From Cupriavidus taiwanensis LMG 19424 (GTDB lineage: Bacteria; Pseudomonadota; Gammaproteobacteria; Burkholderiales; Burkholderiaceae), in NCBI RefSeq assembly GCF_000069785.1, contig NC_010530.1:738001-802000 (forward strand): 64,000 nucleotides of DNA, written 5' to 3'. This document shows positions 9,000-18,028 of this stretch, piece after piece. Every line of letters starts with the position of its first letter. The first letter of the stretch is position 1. Made by a program: the position numbers and the translations under genes. The notes under the pieces are model-generated. The model saw only the letters and a list, made by a program, of their open reading frames with translations, was not told the origin of the DNA and did no database searches.

Positions 9000-9361
9000 G
9001 ATTTAGCCCTCCTGGCATTGGGTTGGCCTTTCACCTGCAAGTCCATTGCCTCGTGAATGGCGTCCATCGACGCACACGTTTCCATTGGGCTGACGAGGCG
9101 CAAGCACGTTTTGGGAAATATGTTCCTGGGAGGTTCACTCCAAAGAGGGCAGGGGCTTGACGATCGGCTTGCCGTTCAGACCGGGGAATTCGCAAGGGCC
9201 GCCGCTTTCAAGCGGCACTTTCATGGAGAAGCCGACATTCGAACGTCGGCTTGAGAGCGCAGTCCAGTGGCTGTAGTTGAACGGTTGCCCATGAACAGGG
9301 TGGCGCCAGAACGCCACCGTACAAACACGTAGCATCGTTTCGTCGGCCAGCATCGGTAGCG
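9000..9361. other. 362-bp intergenic region with near-perfect palindrome
   Basis: No convincing gene is seen. The most striking element is at 9229-9252: arms AAGCCGAC and GTCGGCTT around ATTCGAAC, a 24-base near-palindrome with one mismatched pair. A second small hairpin, GCCGC with GCGGC, lies just upstream at about 9199-9214. They may be terminator-like structures for the leftward small secreted protein gene or regulator sites for the patatin gene. Confidence 0.4.
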
Positions 9362-9631
9362 CTAGTACTTGATCTCCCGTTTTTCCTGGCGACCCTCCTG
9401 CTTCGTGTCGCGCTTGTCTTGCCGGCACTGGGAGTTGCTCTTTTGGTTTGCAGCCCGGCAGTCGACCTTGCCCGCGCGCGCTTCCTGTTTGGCAGCCTGG
9501 TTTGCGGCCCTGCCTTGTTGGCGCTGTTGCGATTGGTTGGTGGCCAGGGCTGCCCCCGATAGCGCCAGGAGTCCGGCGGCGGCCAGCAGTGCTCCCGTCC
9601 GTCTCCAAAGCCCATTTCTTGATTCGACCAT
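9362..9631 (-). CDS. Small basic secreted protein, function unknown
   Basis: An 89-residue protein. An N-terminal signal peptide (RRTGALLAAAGLLALSGAALA, cleavage probably after ALA) is followed by a Gln-, Lys- and Arg-rich tail with two cysteines and many QKR-type segments. The ATG has GGAGG eight bases upstream, which supports a real gene. The mature part is highly hydrophilic and probably disordered or helical; I recognise no domain. It would be periplasmic or exported. Confidence 0.65.
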   Translation of the reverse strand: MVESRNGLWRRTGALLAAAGLLALSGAALATNQSQQRQQGRAANQAAKQEARAGKVDCRAANQKSNSQCRQDKRDTKQEGRQEKREIKY

Positions 9632-9872
9632 TTTCAGCTCCTCCGTGCTGGGTAGAGACGGCGGTTAGTTGCTGCACAACGCTGCCTTCGCATGTTCGTA
9701 AAAAGCAAGCCTGAAGAAGCCTCCTCCAGCCTCCTCCGGCAAAAGAAAGCACTCCTTTCCCGCAGCCGATGATGGCACGAATGAGTGTTGCCGAGAAGTA
9801 CCAACGACGCGACGTACGAGCATCAGCAATGGTGGATCAAGGAGCACCTTGGCATCAAACCGTTCGACGTCA

Positions 9873-11549
9873 TCAGTCAGACCGCTTTGCGAGCGGAGCA
9901 CACTGTACTACCGCTCGCTCTCGCAGATATTCTCCGAATTGTTCCCGTAAGCGATTCTTCAGAATCTTGCCCGTTGCCCCCAAAGGAATGGCGTCCACGA
10001 AAATAACGTCGTCCGGCTTCCACCACCTGGCAATCTTACCCTCGTAAAATGCGAGCAGCTCATCGCGTGTCAGGTCCGTCTGCGGCTTTCTGACGACGAT
10101 CAGCAGGGGCCGCTCATCCCATTTGTCGTGCCTGGCGGCGATGCAGGCAGCCTGGAAGACGTCGGGATGTGCCATTGCGATATTCTCCAGATCAATGGAT
10201 CCGATCCATTCACCGCCCGACTTGATAACGTCCTTGCTGCGATCCGTAATCTGCATGAAGCCATCGCCGTCAATGGTCGCGACATCGCCGGTCGGGAACC
10301 AGCCCTGGGCTTGCTCATCGAGTTGTAGTGGATTTCCACCTTCGCTCCGGAAGTATTCCCGTACGACCCACGGCCCGCGTACAAGCAGGTCACCGGTCGT
10401 TACGCCATCCCAAGGCAACTCGCGACCGTCCGTGCCGACGATTTTCATGTCGACGCCGAAGAGCACACGGCCCTGTTTCGACTGGATCGTGAGACGGTCT
10501 TTGTAGCTCATCTCCCAGTGTTTGGGTTTCATCGAGCAAACGGTCCCGATCGGGCTCAGCTCGGTCATGCCCCAGGCGTGCAGCACCGCCACGCCATACT
10601 TGTCCTGAAACTGGCGCAACATGGCAGGTGGGCAGGCCGCGCCACCAATAATGGTGCGCGCCATGCTCGAAAATTCCTGACCTGTCTGCTCCAGATGGGT
10701 CAGCAGGACTTGCCAGACTGTCGGGACGCCTGCGGAGAGCGTGACCTGCTCGGCTTCAAGTAGTTCGTACAGCGATTTGCCATCCAATGCTGGTCCGGGG
10801 AAGACAAGCTTGGCCCCAACCATGCACGCAATGTATGGAAGGCCCCAGGCATTGACATGAAACATCGGCACGACCGGCAGGATCACGTCCCGTCCGGAAC
10901 AATTCAGTGCATCCGGCAGCGCGGCTGCATAGGTGTGCAGCAGGGATGAGCGGTGGCTATACAGGACACCTTTGGGGTTGCCAGTCGTCCCGGAGGTGTA
11001 GCACAGCGTACTGGCGCATTGTTCATCAAGATCCGGCCACGCGTAGTCGGGCGAGCTTCCCTCGATCAGGTCTTCATAGCAAAGGAGGTCAATACCGGCG
11101 TCCTGCGGCATGTGGGCACGGTCGGTCATGGCGATGAACGCCTTGACCGTCTTGCAGCGGCTGGCGACGGCCTTGATCAGCGGCAGGAAGGTCAGGTCGA
11201 AGAAGATGTACTGGTCTTCGGCGTGGTTCGCGATGTATGCGACCTGGTCCTCATGCAGCCGCGGATTGATGGTATGAAGGACGGCCCCCATCCCTGAGAC
11301 GCCATAGTAAAGCTCCATGTGGCGATACCCGTTCCATGCCAGTGTGCCAATGCGGTCGGACGGCCTGACTCCGAGGGCGGTCAACGCGCCGGCCATCTGG
11401 CGCGAGCGGCGGTGGCAATCGCGGAACGTGTAGCGATGGATATCGCCCTCGACCCGTCTTGAGACGATTTCCGTATCGCCATGGTGCCGGTCAGCGTGCA
11501 CGATGAGAGAGGAGATCAACAACTGCTTTTGCATCATCAGGCCATTCAT
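9873..11549 (-). CDS. AlkK-type medium/long-chain acyl-CoA ligase
   Basis: A 558-residue AMP-forming acid:CoA ligase. The P-loop [11 protein letters not shown] is at 184-194; the A5-like motif [12 protein letters not shown], the [10 protein letters not shown] motif and the [22 protein letters not shown] hinge are all present, as is the late catalytic Lys in [10 protein letters not shown]. The MNGLMMxxxLLISSLI opening and [12 protein letters not shown] are typical of the AlkK/DmdB subgroup, which activates medium-chain or methylthio- and aryl-acids. It is the downstream end of a leftward gene set with a cupin dioxygenase and a TauD-type oxygenase, so it may activate an acid they produce. Confidence 0.85.
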   Translation of the reverse strand: MNGLMMQKQLLISSLIVHADRHHGDTEIVSRRVEGDIHRYTFRDCHRRSRQMAGALTALGVRPSDRIGTLAWNGYRHMELYYGVSGMGAVLHTINPRLHEDQVAYIANHAEDQYIFFDLTFLPLIKAVASRCKTVKAFIAMTDRAHMPQDAGIDLLCYEDLIEGSSPDYAWPDLDEQCASTLCYTSGTTGNPKGVLYSHRSSLLHTYAAALPDALNCSGRDVILPVVPMFHVNAWGLPYIACMVGAKLVFPGPALDGKSLYELLEAEQVTLSAGVPTVWQVLLTHLEQTGQEFSSMARTIIGGAACPPAMLRQFQDKYGVAVLHAWGMTELSPIGTVCSMKPKHWEMSYKDRLTIQSKQGRVLFGVDMKIVGTDGRELPWDGVTTGDLLVRGPWVVREYFRSEGGNPLQLDEQAQGWFPTGDVATIDGDGFMQITDRSKDVIKSGGEWIGSIDLENIAMAHPDVFQAACIAARHDKWDERPLLIVVRKPQTDLTRDELLAFYEGKIARWWKPDDVIFVDAIPLGATGKILKNRLREQFGEYLRERAVVQCAPLAKRSD

Positions 11550-11829
11550 GGCGTCATTCCGTTTCTACTGTTGCCCGCCAGCATGCGACTCTGGCGGCAA
11601 GAAGGCCCCGGGCTGCGAATCGGGTCGCGCGGTCAGCGCTCGGGGCCGTTGTTCAGGCATGCCACGGTTTGCTGCTGGTCATGATCAGGCAAGCAGTCGA
11701 CGTGGTACTGGTGGTTGATAAGGATCGTCCCTGGCTGCGTCGCTGGCGGCGAACTGAGGCACGGACAGGATGAATAATCAGGCTGCAGCGGGACGCCGCG
11801 GTGACCCCACGGTGCCCCTGGGCGGTGGT

Positions 11830-12309
11830 TTAGTTGAACGCCGTGAGATCCCTCGGCGCGATGTCGTGCTGCTCGCAATAGGCGAGGTAGCGTTGCATCG
11901 CGGTCTTCCAGTTCTCGATCGCCAGAACCTTGTCGTTCTCATCGACGAAAACAAGGTCACCCATCACGGTGACCAGCGTCACCACGTAGCCGCCTTCCTC
12001 ATCCGTGCTGACGACTTCGGGCGTGTGGCAGGACGCGGCGGTCTCGAATACCACACTGCCAGGACCCGCAACCCAGTCGTGCTCCTTGTATTTCCACTGG
12101 CCTTCCAGCGTGTAGACGACGACGGTGCCGGAATGGTGGTGCTTGGGAAGTTGCATGGTCTTCGGCGCCTTCATCAGCACGATGATTTCACCGCGAATCG
12201 GGTCAAGCTTGAAGTACTTCAGCAGGACGTCGTCCGAATAGGGGGTGAACGGAACCCAAGGCAGCGATTCGCCATCGATGACTGCGGTATCGACTTGTTG
12301 ATAAAGCAT
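11830..12309 (-). CDS. Cupin dioxygenase of the 2,4'-dihydroxyacetophenone dioxygenase family
   Basis: A 159-residue single-domain cupin. Metal-site residues are in LPKHHHSGTVVVYTLEGQW, with the second cupin motif near the GPGSVVFETAASCHTPEV segment. Length and the opening IDGESLPWVPFTPYSDDVLLKYFKLD match the family of 2,4'-dihydroxyacetophenone dioxygenase, an Fe(II) enzyme that cleaves the aromatic ketone side chain to 4-hydroxybenzoate and formate. The start was set at ATG 12309 because GGAGAC lies six bases upstream; an ATG 11 codons earlier lacks a site. Whether the substrate here is an aryl ketone is an inference from the family. Confidence 0.8.
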   Translation of the reverse strand: MLYQQVDTAVIDGESLPWVPFTPYSDDVLLKYFKLDPIRGEIIVLMKAPKTMQLPKHHHSGTVVVYTLEGQWKYKEHDWVAGPGSVVFETAASCHTPEVVSTDEEGGYVVTLVTVMGDLVFVDENDKVLAIENWKTAMQRYLAYCEQHDIAPRDLTAFN

Positions 12310-12481
12310 GACTGTCTCCAGTGATTTGATATATGACGGCATTTCAATACACCGCGTGCTGCAACACGCGTGCGGTCAGGAGCCTCATCCTTCCTCGAAA
12401 TGGTTCCGGGTGAGGCGCTGTTGCCGCCGCCATGGGTTGGCTGGCGGACTTCTCAGGGGTTTTCCGGCGGGACTGTCCGGA

Positions 12482-13441
12482 TCAGGAAAGGGACGTGCCT
12501 GTCAGAGTCGCGCGAAGCATCTTCCGCGGCGCATTGCCATAGTCCGCCACGGCATAGTGTTGGCACAGCAGGTTGTCCCACATGGCCACGGTGTTGTCGC
12601 GCCATTTCAGGCGCACCTGGTATTCCGGAATCGCGGCCTGCGAGCATAGGTAGTACATCAGGTGATGTGACTCGGGCATGAAGTCCTGGCCGTAGCGAAT
12701 GTCCGTGAAGTTGAAATAGTTCACGAAGTGGGTCGTGAATGCCGAATTGACAAACAGAACCTTTTCCTGGGTTTCCGGGTGGATCAGAACGACCGGATGT
12801 TCGTTGCCCGGGTTCTTTGCTGCGGCGGCGTGGCGCTCGTCCTTCGGATACTGGGCCAGGAAGACATGTTCGGCACTGTGCTTGGCGTACAGGCCATCAA
12901 TCCGTTGCTTGACGGCCTCGGGAAGGCGTTCATAGGCCATCACCATGTTGGACCAGATGGTATCGCCGCCGTTTTCCGGTCCCATTTCGCGGCGCAAGAC
13001 TGCTCCACGCGGAGGGGCCTTCTTGTAGGTCACGTCCGAATGCCAGATATTCTCCCGGCTAATCTTCTCGACAAAATTCTGTTTGTTCGGATCCAGATTC
13101 CGATAGAGCATCAGAAGCTTGTTAGCGTCCGGATGGCTGGGCGCAAGCGGGTGCGCTTCGAGTTCGCCGAATTGCGCTGCAAACGCCTGCTGCTCCAGGG
13201 GCGTGATGTCCTGATCGCGGAAGAACAGCACCTTGTGCTTTAGCCACAGCGCCCGAATTTCGGCAATGAGGTCAGGATCCTGGGCGGCGTCGGCCAGGCT
13301 GATATTGCTGAGTTCAGCGCCGATGGCCGGCGTGCAAAGCTCCACCTTGATCGAATGTTGACGCACCGATGTCCGGATGATGGCTGGCGCTGTGGGGGAG
13401 GCTTGGGTAGCGCAGTTCTGCGCCGTAGTTGCTGCTGTCAT
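12482..13441 (-). CDS. TauD/TfdA-family Fe(II)/2-oxoglutarate dioxygenase
   Basis: A 319-residue oxygenase. The iron ligands are His134 and Asp136 in IWHSDVTY and His295 in WDNLLCQHYAVADY; Arg306 or Arg310 in APRKMLRATLTG would bind 2-oxoglutarate. All elements needed for activity are present. The ATG was chosen for the GGAGACAGCT just upstream; a 52-residue upstream extension is not conserved-looking. Relatives act on taurine, 2,4-D and other organic acids. Tandem AraC-type half-sites lie 139-176 bp upstream of the start, so it is probably activated by the adjacent AraC protein. Confidence 0.87.
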   Translation of the reverse strand: MTAATTAQNCATQASPTAPAIIRTSVRQHSIKVELCTPAIGAELSNISLADAAQDPDLIAEIRALWLKHKVLFFRDQDITPLEQQAFAAQFGELEAHPLAPSHPDANKLLMLYRNLDPNKQNFVEKISRENIWHSDVTYKKAPPRGAVLRREMGPENGGDTIWSNMVMAYERLPEAVKQRIDGLYAKHSAEHVFLAQYPKDERHAAAAKNPGNEHPVVLIHPETQEKVLFVNSAFTTHFVNYFNFTDIRYGQDFMPESHHLMYYLCSQAAIPEYQVRLKWRDNTVAMWDNLLCQHYAVADYGNAPRKMLRATLTGTSLS

Positions 13442-13579
13442 AGCTGTCTCCAATCTCAGTTTTGGCCGCGGTGCGCGAGTCGTTGGCAGGCCTTGGTGGC
13501 TCGGCACGCCAGCGCATCGACGGCGCTTGATGAAATCCACTTGGATGCAGCTATGGTAGGTTTTGTCGCCCCCTTCATG

Positions 13580-13617
13580 ATTTGCCCTGTGGGCCAAATG
13601 CTAAGCATATTGGGACA
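13580..13617. promoter_or_regulatory. Tandem half-sites, likely AraC-protein operator of the oxygenase gene
   Basis: Two same-orientation half-sites 21 bp apart: ATTTGC-N4-TGGGCCA (13580-13596) and CTAAGC-N4-TGGGACA (13601-13617). The second is identical in its 13 fixed positions to a site at 14714-14730 in front of the araC and hydrolase genes. A 21-bp period, two helical turns, is usual for AraC-family activators. Confidence 0.6.
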
Positions 13618-13643
13618 CGCGGGCCAACGGCACTCAAGTGATG

Positions 13644-14693
13644 TCAGCCGCGGTTCACTCGGTGTCTGGCTGTGGCCATGCTCTGCCTGTAGTTGGCTAC
13701 CCAATCCGATGGGGTTTTGCCGAACCCCCGACGGAACCAGCGGGAGAAGTCACCAGCGGTGGAGAATCCAAGCAGTTCGGCGACTTCGTACAGCTTGCGC
13801 GTGCTATTGGTCAGGTACTCCTCGGCGAGCTCCAGCCGCACGGCGTTGATGATCGTGGTCGCGCTCTCGCCGCTGCTTGCCAGATGCCGGTTAAGTGTGC
13901 GCCGGTTGATACCCAAATGCTGTGCGAGTCGCTCGACCGAACAAAGTCCGGTCGGCAACAGCATCCTGGCGACTTCGCGTGCTCGCTGGGTCAGATCGTC
14001 CTCGAGGCTGGCTAGCTGTACGTCAAGCCACCGCTTCACTTCCCGACTGAACTCCGGGGCGGCCGCCGGAATTGGCGTGTCCAGTTCGCGACTGCGACAG
14101 ACGATCGCAGTGAATTTATTCGAAAATTCAATAGTGTGGCCGAGCACGCGTTGATGAATCTCCAGGCTGGAAGGCGCCTCATGGGTAAAGCTGACGGACA
14201 CGGGGCGGAAGGTATGCCGTGTCAGGACAGTAAAGGTCCGTAGCGCAATGCCGGTCGACATCTCGATGGCCTGCCGCCAGACGCCGGGCCGTCGGAAATC
14301 CACATCGACGTGCAGCATGCCGAGATCCCCGGCATCGTCGAGCCGCAATTGCACGCCCTCGTTGTGCAGGCGCAGGTACCGGGCGGCAGCCAGCATGGCC
14401 GAGCGCAGCGTTGGTTCCTCACGGATGACCATGGCCAGCATGCCGAGGTTGGCCAGGCTTCTTCTTTCTGCCAGCAGCAGGCCAAATGCCTCCTGCCCGG
14501 ACACGCGCGCTGACTCTTCGAGCAGCCAGGCGACCGAATCGGCACTGATCATGAGGTTCGGATCGTCGAGCGCCTTCGCCGGTATCTTCGCCAGCCGCAA
14601 CATCCGGAACGGATCCAGGCCGACGGCTCGGGCGATGTGCTCGTAGTCGGTCAGTGTGGCCCCCCTGGTCAAATTGTGCCTGCCAGCAGCCAT
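13644..14693 (-). CDS. AraC-family regulator of the catabolic cluster
   Basis: A 349-residue regulator with an N-terminal ligand-binding domain of the OruR/ArgR-like arabinose-binding-variant type (about 15-200) and a C-terminal double helix-turn-helix (about 235-335: VERLAQHLGINRRTLNRHL and VAELLGFSTAGDFSRWFRRGFGKTPSDW). It lies between the TauD-type oxygenase and the alpha/beta hydrolase. Matching bipartite motifs in the intergenic regions on both sides suggest that it controls both flanks and its own gene; one half-site overlaps its start codon, which would allow autorepression. Confidence 0.88.
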   Translation of the reverse strand: MAAGRHNLTRGATLTDYEHIARAVGLDPFRMLRLAKIPAKALDDPNLMISADSVAWLLEESARVSGQEAFGLLLAERRSLANLGMLAMVIREEPTLRSAMLAAARYLRLHNEGVQLRLDDAGDLGMLHVDVDFRRPGVWRQAIEMSTGIALRTFTVLTRHTFRPVSVSFTHEAPSSLEIHQRVLGHTIEFSNKFTAIVCRSRELDTPIPAAAPEFSREVKRWLDVQLASLEDDLTQRAREVARMLLPTGLCSVERLAQHLGINRRTLNRHLASSGESATTIINAVRLELAEEYLTNSTRKLYEVAELLGFSTAGDFSRWFRRGFGKTPSDWVANYRQSMATARHRVNRG

Positions 14694-14730
14694 GTCCCAG
14701 ACTCCTAAGAATTTGTCCCATCGGGCTTAG
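14693..14730. promoter_or_regulatory. Tandem half-sites between araC-type gene and hydrolase
   Basis: Read on the minus strand there are two same-orientation half-sites 21 bp apart: CTAAGC-N4-TGGGACA (14714-14730) and the weaker CTTAGG-N4-TGGGACA (14693-14709). The weaker one touches the regulator's ATG. The same bipartite motif is found upstream of the TauD-type oxygenase gene. Confidence 0.6.
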
Positions 14731-14789
14731 TATAGTTGGCAGCTTTGCAAGTACCTTAGTTATCGAAAACTTTGAAACGGAGGGAGACA

Positions 14790-15821
14790 ATGACTAAGGG
14801 CACAGCAATCCACTGCGATCAAGGCCAGTCTTGGGCAGGGATTAACCTCGACGATCCACAAGCGTTCACTCACTGCTTCGCCGACGTGAACGGCATCCGC
14901 ATGCACTACGTTGACGAGGGGGAGGGCCCCCTGGTCATCCTGCTTCATGGCTTTCCCTATCTGTGGTACATGTGGCGGCGGCAGATCCCGGCTTTTGTCA
15001 ACGCCGGCTACCGGGTCGTAGTGCCCGACCAACGGGGATTTGGCCAAACCGACCGCCCCGATGCCATCGAAGCCTATGACATGAGTCAGGCAGCCGGCGA
15101 TATGGTCGGGTTGATGCAGGCCCTGGGTGAGAGGTCCGCCGTGATCGTGGGGCACGACCTCGGCGCGTGGGTTGCCCAGACGGCCGCCATGCTCCGGCCG
15201 GATCTGTTTCGTGCCCTAGCCATGCTGAATACCCCGGTACCGCCACGCGGCAAGGTAAAACCCAGCGTCGGCTGGCAGGCCATGGCCAAGGGCAAGGTGT
15301 ACCACCACATGTACTTCCAGCAGGTCGGCAAGCCGGACCGCGAATTGTCGGGTAATCCGCGCAAGACGCTGCGCAGCATCTTCTACTCGATTTCGGGGAG
15401 TGCCACTGGCGCCGAACGGTGGCGCATGCTGATCGAGCCGGGCGAGAGCATTCTTAACGCCTTCACAGAGCCGAAAGAATTCCCCGAGTGGTTGAGCGCA
15501 CGCGCGCTGGACTACTACGTGGACGAATATACCCGCACCGGCTTTAGCGGTGCCTTGAATTACTACCGCTGTCGCGATCGGAGCTGGGAAATCACGTCGT
15601 TCCTCGATGGCGCCGTAGTACGCCAGCCGAGCATGTTTATTGGTGGTGCTGCCGACCCATCGCTTGAGCTGGTAGGCGATCTCTATGACCAGCTTGACGT
15701 GTATCTGCCCGGGCTGCGGAAAAAAGTTCTGCTTTCCGGCGTGGGCCACAGTGCAGCGGAGGAAAGCGTAGAGCAAGTCAACGAACTGCTCCTCGAATTC
15801 CTGGGGCAGCTAGAGGACTGA
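14790..15821 (+). CDS. Alpha/beta hydrolase, epoxide hydrolase/dehalogenase type
   Basis: A 343-residue hydrolase. HGFPYLW (53-59) forms the oxyanion hole, GHDLG (121-125) carries nucleophile Asp123, GGAADP gives the probable acid Asp289 and GVGHSA gives His320. An Asp nucleophile plus the lid segment GFSGALNYYR, with tyrosines that can open a ring, points to an epoxide hydrolase or haloacid/fluoroacetate dehalogenase rather than an esterase. The ATG has GGAGG seven bases upstream. It is divergent from araC and followed by an MFS carrier, so the two are likely co-regulated. Confidence 0.85.
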   Translation: MTKGTAIHCDQGQSWAGINLDDPQAFTHCFADVNGIRMHYVDEGEGPLVILLHGFPYLWYMWRRQIPAFVNAGYRVVVPDQRGFGQTDRPDAIEAYDMSQAAGDMVGLMQALGERSAVIVGHDLGAWVAQTAAMLRPDLFRALAMLNTPVPPRGKVKPSVGWQAMAKGKVYHHMYFQQVGKPDRELSGNPRKTLRSIFYSISGSATGAERWRMLIEPGESILNAFTEPKEFPEWLSARALDYYVDEYTRTGFSGALNYYRCRDRSWEITSFLDGAVVRQPSMFIGGAADPSLELVGDLYDQLDVYLPGLRKKVLLSGVGHSAAEESVEQVNELLLEFLGQLED

Positions 15822-16016
15822 GCGTCCCGGTGCAGCCCCCTCTCTCTCATTATGGGCCCTCTCTTTCAGGCGAGGCCCTCGACTGAACTGATGAATGCCC
15901 AAGGCTCCCCAGGGAAGCCGGGCAATCGTTAGCAACCCCGCCACTGTGCCGTGCGCGCAATGGCCACAAGGAACGCTACGACAGATAGCGTTGCACCTAA
16001 GAATGGAGACAATACC

Positions 16017-17291
16017 GTGGCCCTCAATATTCCGGAAACAGCAAGCTACCAAGGTGCGCAACAGCGCCTATCGCGTGGCTATATATGGGTCATCTTCGCA
16101 CTGACCTTCGGCCTGATCCTGTCCGACTATATGTCGCGGCAGGTACTGAACGCAGTCTTTCCCCAGATCAAGGCCGAATGGGGATTGTCTGATACCCAGC
16201 TTGGCACACTCAGCGGCATCGTCTCACTGGCCGTTGGTTTGCTGGCCTTCCCGTTGTCGTTGGCCGCGGACCGATGGGGACGAGTACGAAGCGTCATCGT
16301 GATGGCGGCGCTCTGGAGCGTCGCGACCCTGCTCTGTGGCCTGTCGCACAACTACTTCACCTTGCTGTCGGCCCGCTTTCTCGTCGGCGTTGGGGAAGCG
16401 GCCTACGCCAGCGTCGGCGTGGCCATCCTTATTAGCATCTTCCCACCGCGGTACACGTCCACGGTCACCGGCGCTTTCATGGCTGGCGGCATGGTCGGCT
16501 CGGTCATGGGGATCGGCATGGGCGGCGCACTGGCAAGCCATTTCGGCTGGCGCAGTGCCTTCGTCGGCATGGCAGTCTATGGCATTGTCCTGACCCTGCT
16601 TTATATGCTGGTTGCCAGTCCCTCACGCATTGAAGGGGAGACTGGCGGCTCTGCCGGCAATCATTCGTCTGCGCGGCCGCCAGTCAAGCGTGTGCTAAGA
16701 GACCTGTTCTCATCCCCCGCTCTGATTTGCGTCTATATCGGAAGCGGCCTGCAGCTATTCATCAACGGCGGCATGCTTGCCTGGTTACCGAGCTTCCTGA
16801 ATCGAGCCTATGACATGCCGTTGAGCCAGGCCGGTGGGGTGGCAGCGATCTTTGTCCTTTGCGGTGCATGCGGCATGCCGCTTTGCGGCGCGCTGGTCGA
16901 CCGTGTGGGCCGCGATTCGCCGCGACGCAAGATGTTCCTGACGATCGCTTTCAACCTGGCCTGCGCAATACTGCTCCTTACAGCCTTTCAGCTTCCTACC
17001 GGAATCACCCAACTGGTGTTCATTGCTCTGGGCCTGTTCTTCAGCGCGGGCATTGTAGGGCCGAGCGGCGCCATGGTCGCGAAGCTGACGCCCAAGGCGA
17101 TTCACAGCACCGCCATGGCGACGCTTGCGCTCGCCTTCAATATCCTCGGCCTGGCGCCCGGCTCCATCGTCACCGGAGCGCTGGCAGATCGATTGGGCCT
17201 GGCACCGGCGCTGCAGCTATTGCCAATCGCAGGGATCGCATCGGCTGTCGTCCTGTTAATCGGCGTGCGTTATATGCGCGGCAACAAATGA
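16017..17291 (+). CDS. MFS transporter of the catabolic cluster
   Basis: A major facilitator with 12 predicted helices; the Asp-Arg motif between helices 2 and 3 appears as LAADRWGRVRS. The GTG at 16017 is preferred because GGAG lies eight bases before it (424 residues); in-frame starts at 15951 (GTG) and 15960 (ATG) lack a clear ribosome site and would add about 20 residues. The family resembles organic-acid and aromatic-acid symporters. It lies 195 bp after the hydrolase and probably imports the pathway substrate. The gene ends with RYMRGNK. Confidence 0.82.
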   Translation: MALNIPETASYQGAQQRLSRGYIWVIFALTFGLILSDYMSRQVLNAVFPQIKAEWGLSDTQLGTLSGIVSLAVGLLAFPLSLAADRWGRVRSVIVMAALWSVATLLCGLSHNYFTLLSARFLVGVGEAAYASVGVAILISIFPPRYTSTVTGAFMAGGMVGSVMGIGMGGALASHFGWRSAFVGMAVYGIVLTLLYMLVASPSRIEGETGGSAGNHSSARPPVKRVLRDLFSSPALICVYIGSGLQLFINGGMLAWLPSFLNRAYDMPLSQAGGVAAIFVLCGACGMPLCGALVDRVGRDSPRRKMFLTIAFNLACAILLLTAFQLPTGITQLVFIALGLFFSAGIVGPSGAMVAKLTPKAIHSTAMATLALAFNILGLAPGSIVTGALADRLGLAPALQLLPIAGIASAVVLLIGVRYMRGNK

Positions 17292-17494
17292 CTGTTCGTG
17301 TCAATGCGGAACTGACTGCCAGTACATGGCGTGAGTGACATGCCAGGCTGCGTGACTGATTCCTGGTCAGGGACGACCGGCTGCGTATCCCGATGCCGGC
17401 GGAGTCGGTCGCGGCGTGGCCGTTCGTCGGGCAGCGCCTCTACGACTTTTGAATCGATCGAACAGACCGCCGAATAGGGCAGGCCGGCTTGCCT

Positions 17495-17891
17495 ATGCAT
17501 GCCCGCAACTGGGCGAAACTACTGCTGTTGACCGGCGCGCTGTGCAGCGCGTGCGCGCACGTGGGGCCGGACTACCAACAACGTGCGGGTGCAGGACGCG
17601 CGCCTGCAGCAGCTGATCGTGGCCTACCAGGACGCGGTGCGGCAGGCCGCGCGCGAAGCCGACGATGCCGCCAGCGGCCTGCTCAAATCGCTGGAGCGCG
17701 AAACGATCCTGCGCGAAGGCACCGTCGCCGCCAACCGTTCGTTGTCGCTGGCCAACTCGCTCTATCGCGAAGGCTATTCCGATTTCCAGCCCGCGCTCGA
17801 CGCGCAGCGCGCGCTGGCGGCGCAGCAGGATGCATACTCGCTCGGCCGCGCCTTCCTGTACGTGATGAGCTGGCTGTCGTATGTTTACTGA
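17495..17891 (+). pseudogene. NodT/OprM-type efflux outer-membrane lipoprotein, internally deleted
   Basis: The N-terminal 29 codons encode a signal peptide with lipobox and the family opening HVGPDYQ (LLLLTGALCSACAHVGPDYQ). At about 17582 the sequence jumps, out of frame, to the family's C-terminal domain: NNVRVQDARLQQLIVAYQDAV through READDAASGL to the stop at 17891. Roughly 350 central codons are missing and the two parts are in different frames, so no functional TolC-like channel can be made. The junction has a repeated AAC/CAAC tract, which would fit a microhomology deletion. No RND pump genes remain nearby. Confidence 0.8.
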
Positions 17892-17946
17892 GGGCACCGC
17901 GATGGCATCGGCGCCGGAATGGACTGCTGGAGGTCTGAAGCGAAAA

Positions 17947-17971
17947 TAGCCCCTCTGTATGCGAGGGGCTA
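17947..17971 (-). terminator. Rho-independent terminator of the DPYTDGA-repeat gene
   Basis: A perfect 9-bp stem, TAGCCCCTC and GAGGGGCTA around a 7-base loop, ends on the minus strand in a TTTT run. It lies 58 bp past the stop of the leftward repeat-protein gene. Confidence 0.8.
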
Positions 17972-18028
17972 CTGTTTACAAGGATGTTCCCAGGCGGACC
18001 GGAAAGGCTATGCGGTTGAAGCGTTACG

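Noticed and set aside
9135..9752. Long leftward frame covering the small secreted protein gene and its flanks
   Set aside because: No ribosome site, odd composition and out-of-frame overlap with the better-supported 89-residue signal-peptide protein.
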